Below, one piece after another: positions 1 through 6,412 of a stretch of DNA of 15,299 bases. The DNA comes from Thermotogaceae bacterium. GTDB lineage: Bacteria > Thermotogota > Thermotogae > Thermotogales > Thermotogaceae. Positions within the stretch are counted from its first letter, which is position 1. Every line of letters starts with the position of its first letter. The translations under genes were made by a program, and so were the position numbers. The DNA is taken from NCBI GenBank assembly GCA_021161105.1, contig JAGHBG010000103.1:1-15299 (forward strand), in the 5' to 3' direction. The notes under the pieces were generated by a model. It was not told the origin of the DNA, searched no databases, and worked only from the letters and a program-made list of their open reading frames with translations.

Positions 1-580
1 CCTTTTTTCCGGTGCTGTTGGCAAAGTCTATCAATTTTTCATCTTTCTTTTTAAAATAAATCCCATCTCCTTCAAATGAGGCGATGTACTCTTTTTTCTC
101 TTCTTCTTGTTTGATTTGACTCAGGTTTAAATATGTTCCGATAGTATCGGGAGGTACCCTAATAACGCTTCGAAGGCTTTTAACTGCTTCTAAAGGGGTT
201 TTTGCATACGATACATAAAAGTCAACAGCAGGAGTTGAAACATGCTGATTATTCTCTATACCATCGATATACATCTTGACAGATTTTGTAAAATAAATAG
301 CCAGCGCTTGGTATTTATCAAAAAAAACCGAATAACTATTGTTTATTTCCAGCGATTTGTTTCTCTGGAACGGCATATCGTCATATACAAAAACCTCTGA
401 CGGAAAAACCTTAAAAAGCAGGTGTGCTTTTTCAATTTTTGCTTCGAATATGGGGAAAGCTCTCTTTTTAAAAGAAATTCCCTTTTCATCTACTTTTACA
501 TCAAGCGCTCCCTTTTTTACTGTACCTTCTTCTTTTATATGTACCTTTGCTACGTTCTTTCTCAACCAGGTTGCTTTCAT
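1..580 (-). CDS. Unrecognised protein, 3' end beyond window
   Basis: An open frame of 193 complete codons runs from an ATG at 580 to the left edge without a stop, so the C-terminus is missing. The start is well set: the minus strand carries GGAGGAGAG about 3-7 nt before the ATG. The protein starts MKATWLRKNVAKVHIKEE. It is soluble-looking, lysine- and glutamate-rich, with alternating hydrophobic residues that suggest beta strands, and a charged run (EEEKKE) near residues 160-165. I see no signal peptide, membrane segment, cysteine cluster or catalytic motif, and I do not recognise the family. It is the last visible gene of the punA-pfkB-topA operon. Its start lies 80 bp inside topA in another frame, so it is probably translated from the same mRNA. 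A lineage-specific protein is possible, but no function can be given. Confidence 0.75.
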   Translation of the reverse strand, partial: MKATWLRKNVAKVHIKEEGTVKKGALDVKVDEKGISFKKRAFPIFEAKIEKAHLLFKVFPSEVFVYDDMPFQRNKSLEINNSYSVFFDKYQALAIYFTKSVKMYIDGIENNQHVSTPAVDFYVSYAKTPLEAVKSLRSVIRVPPDTIGTYLNLSQIKQEEEKKEYIASFEGDGIYFKKKDEKLIDFANSTGKK

Positions 581-2420
581 TTTCTCTCCTCCATGGAAAG
601 AATACTTTTCCGTCTTTAAGGACCGCTGTGTACTCTGATTTTACACTTTTAGTTTTCCCGCATTTCGGACATTTTAAATAAATTCCAAACTTTCCTGTAA
701 GCAATTTCATATTGCTACCACATTCGCATTTAAAATCTGTGTCATAATCAATTTTGTAGAAAGTTTCTTTTGCCTTTTTTAAATCCCTGTTAAAACGCTT
801 AAAAAAGTCCTTAAGAACTTCTAAATGCTCTTTTTCACCTTTTTCAACAAGATCTAATTGTTTTTCCATTTTTGCTGTGAAGGATATATCGACAATTTCC
901 GGAAAGTTCTTTTCAAGATAATCAAGCACAAGGAATCCTATTAAAGTTGGGAAAAGTCGCCCTTTTTTCTTTACAACATATTTTCTTGAAAGAAGAGTTG
1001 ATATAGTAGGTGCGTATGTGGAAGGTCTTCCTATTCCAAGTTTTTCCATCTCTTTAACAAGACTTCCTTCTGTGAACCTATCCGGTGGCTTGGTTTTCTC
1101 CTTTGAAATCTTCATTTCATTGACTTCCACTTTTTCCATCTTTTTCACATCTATGGGTTTTCTTTCTTCTCTTGCAAGTATTTTCTCAAATCCATCAAAT
1201 ATAATCTCTGAAAACTTAGCTTCAAATTCGTATCCTCCATCCTCTGAGGAGAGAATAATTTTTGTTTCCTCTCTTTCAGATGGAGCCATTTGAGAAGCTA
1301 AAAATCTTTCCCAAATTAATTTATAGAGTTTTGCGTGGTCCTTATCTAAAATTTTTTCTGCTTTTTCTGGTGTCATGCCAAAATCCACCGGTCTTATTGC
1401 TTCGTGGGCGTCTTGAATCTTTCCTTTGCTGGACTTTCTTTTTATAGATTTTCTACCCAGATACTCTTCTCCAAATTTTTCCTTAATGTAATTTGCTGCC
1501 ATTTCTTTGGCCTCATCAGAAACTCGGATAGAATCCGTTCTGTGGTAAGTAATAAAAGCAATATGACCTTCTTTGGTATCGAGACCTTCATAAAGTTGCT
1601 GAGCGAGCATCATAGTCTTTTTAACAGAAAATCCTAATTTCGCTGCTGCAAGCTGCTGCATTGTGCTTGTTATTAAAGGTTCTGGTGGATTCTTTTTTGT
1701 TCTTTTTTTCAATATATCTGTCACTAAAAGCTTTTTCTGCTTCTTGAGTTTTTCTACATCTTGGTCTTTCAAATCTTTATCTACTTTTTTTCCATGGGCT
1801 CTTACAAGTTCAAAATCAATTCCAAGTACGTTTGCAACTACTCTCCAATACTCTTTCGGAACAAAGCCGAATATCTTTTTTTCTCTTTCACATATTATTT
1901 TAAGCGTTGCAGATTGTACTCTACCAGCGCTTAATGTGTTTATCCTGAAAATTTTCCAGAGAAGAGGACTTATAAGGTATCCAACTATTCTGTCCAGTAT
2001 TCTTCTTGCAAATTGAGATCTAACAAGTTTCATGTCGATATCTCTGACATTTTCTATGGCTTTTTTGATAGTTCTTGGGGTAATTTCAGAAAAAGTGATT
2101 CTAACCCCGGCTTTTGGTATACTCAGAACTTCTGATACATGCCATGCAATAGCTTCTCCTTCCCTGTCAAGATCAGATGCTAAAAGTACTTTTTTTTCTT
2201 TCACTGCATCTTTTAGATTTTGTATTATTTTTTCTTTTCCAGGAATTACTACAAATTCTGGGTCGAAATCCTCAAGATTAACCCCGAATTTCTTTCGCGG
2301 AAGATCTCTAATATGCCCTTGCGAAGCAATTACTTTGTATCCTTTTCCCAAAATTCTCTCAATTGTTTTAGCCTTTGCAGGGGATTCAACTATTATAACC
2401 GTTTCCTTACTTTTATTCAT
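501..2420 (-). CDS. topA: DNA topoisomerase I (type IA)
   Basis: This enzyme relaxes negatively supercoiled DNA by cutting one strand through a 5'-phosphotyrosine. The Toprim domain is at the N-terminus: VESPAKAKT at 11-19 with Glu12, and the acidic triad D83-x-D85-x-E87. The active-site block is TYHRTDS at 291-297, with Tyr292 as nucleophile. The residue after it is His, where E. coli TopA has Met. The strand-binding block PPDRFTEGSLVKEMEK lies around 445-460 and is followed by GIGRPSTYA. A single zinc finger has Cys565, 567, 584 and 587, spacing C-x-C-x16-C-x2-C, as known for Thermotoga maritima. At 639 aa it is close to that enzyme and shorter than E. coli TopA, which has more zinc-binding repeats. 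The ATG at 2420 overlaps the stop of the kinase gene by 4 bp, with GAGGTGG upstream. The basic tail after the finger (from about residue 614) is also coded over by the next gene. Confidence 0.97.
   Translation of the reverse strand: MNKSKETVIIVESPAKAKTIERILGKGYKVIASQGHIRDLPRKKFGVNLEDFDPEFVVIPGKEKIIQNLKDAVKEKKVLLASDLDREGEAIAWHVSEVLSIPKAGVRITFSEITPRTIKKAIENVRDIDMKLVRSQFARRILDRIVGYLISPLLWKIFRINTLSAGRVQSATLKIICEREKKIFGFVPKEYWRVVANVLGIDFELVRAHGKKVDKDLKDQDVEKLKKQKKLLVTDILKKRTKKNPPEPLITSTMQQLAAAKLGFSVKKTMMLAQQLYEGLDTKEGHIAFITYHRTDSIRVSDEAKEMAANYIKEKFGEEYLGRKSIKRKSSKGKIQDAHEAIRPVDFGMTPEKAEKILDKDHAKLYKLIWERFLASQMAPSEREETKIILSSEDGGYEFEAKFSEIIFDGFEKILAREERKPIDVKKMEKVEVNEMKISKEKTKPPDRFTEGSLVKEMEKLGIGRPSTYAPTISTLLSRKYVVKKKGRLFPTLIGFLVLDYLEKNFPEIVDISFTAKMEKQLDLVEKGEKEHLEVLKDFFKRFNRDLKKAKETFYKIDYDTDFKCECGSNMKLLTGKFGIYLKCPKCGKTKSVKSEYTAVLKDGKVFFPWRRENESNLVEKERSKGTYKRRRYSKKGSA
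584..592 (-). promoter_or_regulatory. Shine-Dalgarno site inside topA
   Basis: Read on the minus strand this is GGAGGAGAG followed by AAA and ATG (580). It is the evidence that the gene at 1-580 really begins inside the topA coding sequence rather than after the topA stop at 501. Confidence 0.65.
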
Positions 2421-3352
2421 TTTATCTGTTCCACCTCAACTCTGTAATAAAGCGCATCAACATCTTTTTTTCTGCACAGTTGGGTTCCTGGGGTTAAGAC
2501 TGTAGCTGCACCGGAAGCTCCAGCATATCTGAGTGCCTCAGCGCAATCAGCACCTTCTGTTTTTTTAAGGACATAGGCTGCTAAAAAGGCGTCTCCAGCT
2601 CCCACAGCGCTAACAACTGGGAGCTTCGGAACTTTAACCTTCCATACTCCATCTTTTGTATAAAGAACTGCCCCGGAATTTCCCAAAGACACTATAATCT
2701 CTTTTACTTTGTAGTTATCATAAATTTCTTTTGCGGCATTTATAACTTCATTTATATCCTCTTCATTTATTTTCCTGTTGACAACCCTTGAGAGCTCGTA
2801 TATATTCGGCTTTATACCATCAGGCTCTGCTATAAGGCCTGCTTTTAGATTTTCTCCATCAGAATCAAAATAAACCTTTATTCCCCAATGCTTAAGCATA
2901 AAAATTATTCCAGTATAAAAGTCCGGGCTTACCCCTGTTGGAAGGCTTCCAGATATAACTACTACATCGCCAGGCCTTATAAGTGCCTGCAAAGTTTCTC
3001 TCACCTTTTCGAGTTTTTCTTTTTCGACAGGCTCCCCTGGCAAAGACAACCTATATTGGCGTTTACCAACTTGAAGGATTATATTTATTCTCGTTTCCGG
3101 TTCTACCCTTATTGCTGTGTATATAACACCTTCTTCATCTAAAAGTTCTTCTATTTTTCGTCCTGTTGAACCACCAAGGAGTGTTATAGCAACAGAAACT
3201 CCTCCAAGTTCTCTTATGACTCTTGAGACATCAATTCCTTTCCCCGCGGGATAATCAGAGAACCTTTTAACTCTAACCGTATCATCTTCTTTAAGTTCAT
3301 CTATATAGAGATATCTATCAAGGCATGGATTCATTGTCAGAGTGAATATCAC
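2417..3352 (-). CDS. pfkB: PfkB-family sugar(-phosphate) kinase, 1-phosphofructokinase-like
   Basis: A 311-aa kinase of the ribokinase/PfkB fold, closest in pattern to 1-phosphofructokinase / tagatose-6-phosphate kinase (FruK/LacC). The N-terminus MIFTLTMNPCLDR matches the usual T-x-NP-x-x-D opening. AGKGIDVSRV (36-45) is the sugar-binding block and VISGSLPTGV (132-141) and KPNIYEL (181-187) are typical. GAGDAF (251-256) holds the anion hole and the catalytic base Asp254. FruK phosphorylates fructose 1-phosphate at C6, but no fructose PTS or fru regulator is near. The start is GTG at 3352, overlapping the punA stop (GTGA), with GGAGGTGG just upstream, so translation is probably coupled to punA. 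That context makes a pentose 1-phosphate substrate worth considering. The family call is sure; the substrate is open. Confidence 0.9.
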   Translation of the reverse strand: MIFTLTMNPCLDRYLYIDELKEDDTVRVKRFSDYPAGKGIDVSRVIRELGGVSVAITLLGGSTGRKIEELLDEEGVIYTAIRVEPETRINIILQVGKRQYRLSLPGEPVEKEKLEKVRETLQALIRPGDVVVISGSLPTGVSPDFYTGIIFMLKHWGIKVYFDSDGENLKAGLIAEPDGIKPNIYELSRVVNRKINEEDINEVINAAKEIYDNYKVKEIIVSLGNSGAVLYTKDGVWKVKVPKLPVVSAVGAGDAFLAAYVLKKTEGADCAEALRYAGASGAATVLTPGTQLCRKKDVDALYYRVEVEQIK

Positions 3353-4170
3353 TTAACCACCTCCAGTGCCACCTTAATAATCTGAGCGAACTTATCTTTG
3401 ACCATATTTGCAACTCTTATGACATCTTCGTGCTTAAGTGGTTCTTCTAAAACTCCTGCTGCCATATTAGTTATACAGGAAAAGCCCAAAACTTTCAATT
3501 CAGCATGAGCGGCAGCAATTACCTCTGGAACAGTTGACATTCCCACCATATCAGCACCTAATTTTCTGAAAGCTTTGATTTCAGCAGGGGTTTCATAGCT
3601 TGGGCCAAGGCTCCATACGTATACTCCTTCATTTATTCTCTTTCCATCTTTATTCAGCTTCTCTTTAACTTTCCTCATCCATTCTTTATCAAAAGGTTTT
3701 GACATATCAGGAAATCTTACACCTAGTCTTTCATCATTTGGACCTCTAAGAGGACTTTTAAAAGCCATATTTATAACATCTTTTATTAAAACAATGTCTC
3801 CTGGTTTATAATCCATACTTATTCCACCTGAAGAATTTGTAATTATCAACCTTTTTACACCAAGTTCTTTAAATACGTATATAGGAAATATTACTTTCCA
3901 GGCTTCATAACCTTCATAAAAGTGAAATCTCCCCTTCATCATCATGACTCTTTGTCCCCATAAATTGCCTATAACAAGTTTCCCCTCGTGACCAGGAACA
4001 GTAGAAACAGGAAAGTTTGGAATATCTTTATAGTCAATAACACACGAGTTTTCAGCTTTATCTGCTAAGAAACCAAGCCCAGAACCAAGAATGATTGCTA
4101 CATTAGGTATATTCTCACATTTTAATTTGATATAGTCAGAAGCTTCTCTGATTCTTTCGTGATTGACCAT
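3349..4170 (-). CDS. punA: Purine nucleoside phosphorylase (trimeric type)
   Basis: It cleaves purine (deoxy)nucleosides with phosphate to free base plus (deoxy)ribose 1-phosphate in the cytoplasm, for purine salvage. The 273 aa match the size of the low-molecular-weight trimeric PNP family. Family blocks visible are ILGSGLG (27-33, phosphate loop), GHEGKLVIG (60-68), TNSSGGI (111-117), GPSYETPAEI (189-198, with the purine-site Glu193), VGMSTVPE (209-216) and CITNMAAG (232-239), whose Asn235 corresponds to the purine-binding Asn of the mammalian enzyme. The ATG at 4170 has GAGGTGA six bases upstream. It follows the HD-GYP gene after 94 bp containing a hairpin, and is coupled downstream to the sugar kinase. 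An MTA phosphorylase is the closest alternative, but the Asn in CITN and the overall motifs favour PNP. Confidence 0.94.
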   Translation of the reverse strand: MVNHERIREASDYIKLKCENIPNVAIILGSGLGFLADKAENSCVIDYKDIPNFPVSTVPGHEGKLVIGNLWGQRVMMMKGRFHFYEGYEAWKVIFPIYVFKELGVKRLIITNSSGGISMDYKPGDIVLIKDVINMAFKSPLRGPNDERLGVRFPDMSKPFDKEWMRKVKEKLNKDGKRINEGVYVWSLGPSYETPAEIKAFRKLGADMVGMSTVPEVIAAAHAELKVLGFSCITNMAAGVLEEPLKHEDVIRVANMVKDKFAQIIKVALEVVK

Positions 4171-4214
4171 AATACGTCACCTCACATCATAATTTTTTCC
4201 TTACAAAGAAATAA

Positions 4215-4231
4215 GGCTGCGCTGAGCAGCC
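4215..4231 (-). terminator. Possible weak intrinsic terminator between HD-GYP gene and punA
   Basis: On the minus strand GGCTGC-TCAGC-GCAGCC forms a 6-bp GC-rich stem with a 5-nt loop, followed by TTATTTCTTT. It sits about 34 bp after the HD-GYP stop and about 45 bp before the punA start. The tail is interrupted and the stem short, so partial termination or a processing/stability element is as likely as full termination. I found no convincing separate promoter for punA in the 94-bp gap. Confidence 0.45.
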
Positions 4232-4264
4232 AATACTTTGATTTTTGAAAAAAGTGAGCCTTCA

Positions 4265-5332
4265 TCATAATACTTTTAATATCCACACATTTTCCTCTTC
4301 TGATAGATCAATAACTTCACCATTTATGTCAATAAAAGGCTTAAGGAGATTTTCGCTCCTTCCAACAACCACGCCTGTTCTACCATCACTTAGCTGGACT
4401 TTTGTACCTGTTGGATAGATACCAACCATTTTAACAAAGGTTGAAACAATGTCAGGATCAAAATATCTTTTAGAATTTGAGACGATCCATCTCATAGCAT
4501 AATATGGTGGCATATGATTATCCAGGTCTTCTGAAGTTAAGGTATCGTAAGCATCAGCAACAGCAATTATTCTGGATATAGTTGGAATTCTTTTACCTTC
4601 AAGTCCCATTGGAAATCCCTTTCCATCCCATCTTTCATGATGGAAAAGAACTGCATCTATGATTTCTGATGGCATTTCCGCTTCCCTGAGATACTTTGCA
4701 CCAATAGCTGGGTGATTGGCAATTTCATCATCCAATTTTTCTATATCAGATTCAAATCTTACATTAATGAAAGCAAGACCTAAATCATGCAACATTCCTG
4801 CTTCGGCTATTCTTGTGGCTTCATATATAGGCATTCCCATCTCAACAGCAATCATGCCAGCTATTACACCAGTATTGACTAAATGCTTGTGTAAGAATCC
4901 CCGGGCATGTTTCCTAATGAGGTTCAAAACATTTCTCTGTTTTGAAAAGACTTCTGCAACGATTTTGTTTGCGGTGGTTCTAATTTTATCTTTATCGAGT
5001 GTGTCGGTTTCGAGGATTTTATTTACAACTTCATTTACGGCTTCAATTGATTCATTGTATGTTTTTTCACTTACCGTTGGAGCAATTGATGGAAGCGTTA
5101 AGTCTTCTTCTTTAACCATAATTTTTTCTCTTGAAATCATCGCTTCTTCTTCTGGACCTTCTACGTATATTGGAACTCTTTTTACGTTTCTTCTTCTTAG
5201 TAGATTTATTGTGTCTTCTGTTAAAGCTTCACCTTTCCTTAATATGAGGGTGAAACTGACACCATCGAATACATCATCTGCTAAAACTTCCCCAGGTTTC
5301 ACATCATTTACATTCTTCCATATTGTAGCCAC
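4265..5332 (-). CDS. HD-GYP domain protein, putative cyclic-di-GMP phosphodiesterase
   Basis: A 355-aa cytoplasmic protein. Residues 1-60 resemble the short N-terminal module common in HD-GYP proteins (VKPGEVLADDVFDG, then LRKGEALTED). The HD-GYP domain spans about 145-305: HD at 182-183, NHPAIGA at 206-212, HHERWDGKGFP at 231-241, and ADAYDTLTSED at 259-269 with the metal-ligand Asp260. The C-terminal block IYPTGTKVQL (305-314) is usual for the family. Active members hydrolyse cyclic di-GMP. Two positions differ from the textbook motif: HDxGK is HDLGL (Lys replaced by Leu186) and GYP is GFP. Metal ligands look intact, so activity is uncertain rather than excluded. The start is GTG at 5332, chosen because AAGGGGGAG lies just upstream. 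There is no receiver or other sensor domain. It is the first gene after the minus-strand promoter in the 5333-5507 spacer. Confidence 0.9.
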   Translation of the reverse strand: MATIWKNVNDVKPGEVLADDVFDGVSFTLILRKGEALTEDTINLLRRRNVKRVPIYVEGPEEEAMISREKIMVKEEDLTLPSIAPTVSEKTYNESIEAVNEVVNKILETDTLDKDKIRTTANKIVAEVFSKQRNVLNLIRKHARGFLHKHLVNTGVIAGMIAVEMGMPIYEATRIAEAGMLHDLGLAFINVRFESDIEKLDDEIANHPAIGAKYLREAEMPSEIIDAVLFHHERWDGKGFPMGLEGKRIPTISRIIAVADAYDTLTSEDLDNHMPPYYAMRWIVSNSKRYFDPDIVSTFVKMVGIYPTGTKVQLSDGRTGVVVGRSENLLKPFIDINGEVIDLSEEENVWILKVL

Positions 5333-5339
5333 GAAACTC

Positions 5340-5369
5340 CCCCTTATCTTTTATTTTACCCCTTATCTT
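5340..5369 (-). repeat. Direct repeat of a Shine-Dalgarno-like 11-mer in the HD-GYP leader
   Basis: On the minus strand AAGATAAGGGG occurs twice, at 5359-5369 and 5340-5350, 19 bp apart. The proximal copy is part of the ribosome binding site of the GTG at 5332. The distal copy has no start codon behind it. Otherwise the roughly 95-nt leader is AT- and purine-rich, and I see no riboswitch-like fold in it. Confidence 0.5.
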
Positions 5370-5432
5370 ATTATTTCCTTTAGTTGAATATCAATCCTTA
5401 TTTATTTACTCACTGCAAAATTCACTGTTTAC

Positions 5433-5461
5433 ACTATAGCATATTTTACAACCAATGTTAA
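5433..5461 (-). promoter_or_regulatory. Sigma-70-type promoter for the HD-GYP operon
   Basis: On the minus strand TTAACA (5461-5456), a spacer of exactly 17 bp, and TATAGT (5438-5433) form a close match to TTGACA-17-TATAAT. The bases TGC directly before TATAGT make an extended -10. Transcription would start near 5426 and give a leader of about 95 nt. The spacer 5333-5507 must also hold the porC promoter. On the plus strand only a -10-like TAAAAT at 5459-5464 stands out, without a well-placed -35, and it overlaps the -35 of this minus-strand promoter. Confidence 0.6.
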
Positions 5462-5507
5462 AATAGTTCAGAGGTTAGTAAATCATTTTGAAGGAGGTGA
5501 AACTTAC

Positions 5508-6086
5508 ATGCCCGCTAAATACTTGGAGATCAGATGGCATGGTAGAGCAGGACAAGGAGCAAAAAGTGCTTCTCAGATGTTGGCCGAAAGTGCTCTTGAA
5601 CAGGGTAAGTTTGTGCAAGCTTTCCCAGAATACGGTGCAGAGAGAACCGGTGCACCCATGAAAGCTTTCACAAGGATCGGTGATACACCCATTTTGGTTA
5701 GAGCCGTTATTGAAAATCCTGATATTGTAATAGTTATTGACGATACACTACTCTCTCCAGATATAGTCAGTGGACTTGATGAAAAAGAAGGGGTTCTTCT
5801 TGTAAATAGTGTCAGACCATTTGAATGGATAAGGAACAAAACAAACTTCAAAGGAAAGATATGCAAAGTTCCAGCTACTGACATAGCGCTTGAGGAAATT
5901 AAAAGAGGCGTACCAAACACTGTTATGCTTGGAGCGTTAGTGAAAATCACAGGAGTGGTTCCACTTGAGGCTATAGAAAACAGAATCGAAAAAATGTTCC
6001 TTTCCAAATTCGGAGAAGAGGTTGTAAGCGCAAACAAAAAAGCTCTAAAAAGAGGATTTGAAGAAGTTCAGTGCGAGGAGGTGTAA
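5508..6086 (+). CDS. porC: Pyruvate:ferredoxin oxidoreductase, gamma subunit
   Basis: This is the gamma subunit of the four-subunit enzyme that oxidises pyruvate with CoA to acetyl-CoA and CO2 and reduces ferredoxin. It is 192 aa, the usual length. The family block GRAGQGAKSASQML lies at 12-25 and EYGAERTGAPMKAF at 41-54. There is no cofactor cysteine motif, as expected for this subunit, which helps bind CoA in related structures. The ATG at 5508 follows AGGAGGTGA at 5492-5500, a near-perfect ribosome binding site that fits a highly expressed central-metabolism enzyme. It is the first gene of porCDAB, with porD beginning 2 bp after its stop. Some databases name this subunit PorG. Other 2-oxoacid oxidoreductases share the fold, but the operon and subunit sizes match the pyruvate enzyme. 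Confidence 0.95.
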   Translation: MPAKYLEIRWHGRAGQGAKSASQMLAESALEQGKFVQAFPEYGAERTGAPMKAFTRIGDTPILVRAVIENPDIVIVIDDTLLSPDIVSGLDEKEGVLLVNSVRPFEWIRNKTNFKGKICKVPATDIALEEIKRGVPNTVMLGALVKITGVVPLEAIENRIEKMFLSKFGEEVVSANKKALKRGFEEVQCEEV

Positions 6087-6088
6087 AG

Positions 6089-6397
6089 ATGGCTCTTAAG
6101 GGCTGGAAAGAAATTCCGATAGGCGGTGTTATAGATGAGCCAGGAAAATCAAGGGAATACCATACAGGAACATGGAGAGTATTGAGACCTGTAGTTAACC
6201 TTGACAAATGTACCCACTGTATGCTCTGCTGGCTCTACTGCCCCGATATGGCGATAGAGATAACAACCAACGAAAAGAACAGACCACAGATGGTTGGATT
6301 TATGTACGACTACTGTAAAGGTTGTGGCCTTTGTGCGGATGTCTGTCCAGTTAACGCTATAGAGATGAAACCAGAAACTGAATTTTTAAAAGAATGA
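6089..6397 (+). CDS. porD: Pyruvate:ferredoxin oxidoreductase, delta (ferredoxin-like) subunit
   Basis: A 102-aa delta subunit carrying two [4Fe-4S] clusters that pass electrons from the catalytic subunits to ferredoxin. Two complete motifs are present: Cys41, 44, 47 and 51 (CTHCMLCWLYCP), and Cys76, 79, 82 and 86 (CKGCGLCADVCP). The N-terminal 35 residues (GWKEIPIGGVI, then HTGTWRVLRPV) are the extension usual in PorD. An in-frame GTG at 6071 would give a longer protein, but it lies upstream of and includes the ribosome binding site GAGGAGGTG (6075-6083). The ATG at 6089 is therefore the start. It lies 2 bp after the porC stop and 15 bp before porA. Confidence 0.95.
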   Translation: MALKGWKEIPIGGVIDEPGKSREYHTGTWRVLRPVVNLDKCTHCMLCWLYCPDMAIEITTNEKNRPQMVGFMYDYCKGCGLCADVCPVNAIEMKPETEFLKE

Positions 6398-6412
6398 GGA
6401 GGTGAAATTGAT

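Noticed and set aside
2032..2505. 157-codon plus-strand frame across the topA start and the kinase end
   Set aside because: It lies opposite two well-supported genes, has no ribosome binding site and no recognisable motif.
4716..5387. Long open frame of 223 codons on the plus strand, opposite the HD-GYP gene
   Set aside because: It is antisense to a gene with clear family motifs, has no Shine-Dalgarno sequence, and its composition is that of a reversed coding frame.
5333..5432. Riboswitch in the HD-GYP leader
   Set aside because: The leader is AT- and purine-rich with no clear stem, and I could not fit a c-di-GMP aptamer.
6071..6088. GTG at 6071 as porD start
   Set aside because: The ribosome binding site GAGGAGGTG lies downstream of it and fits the ATG at 6089. 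The extra residues would be coded by the Shine-Dalgarno region itself.
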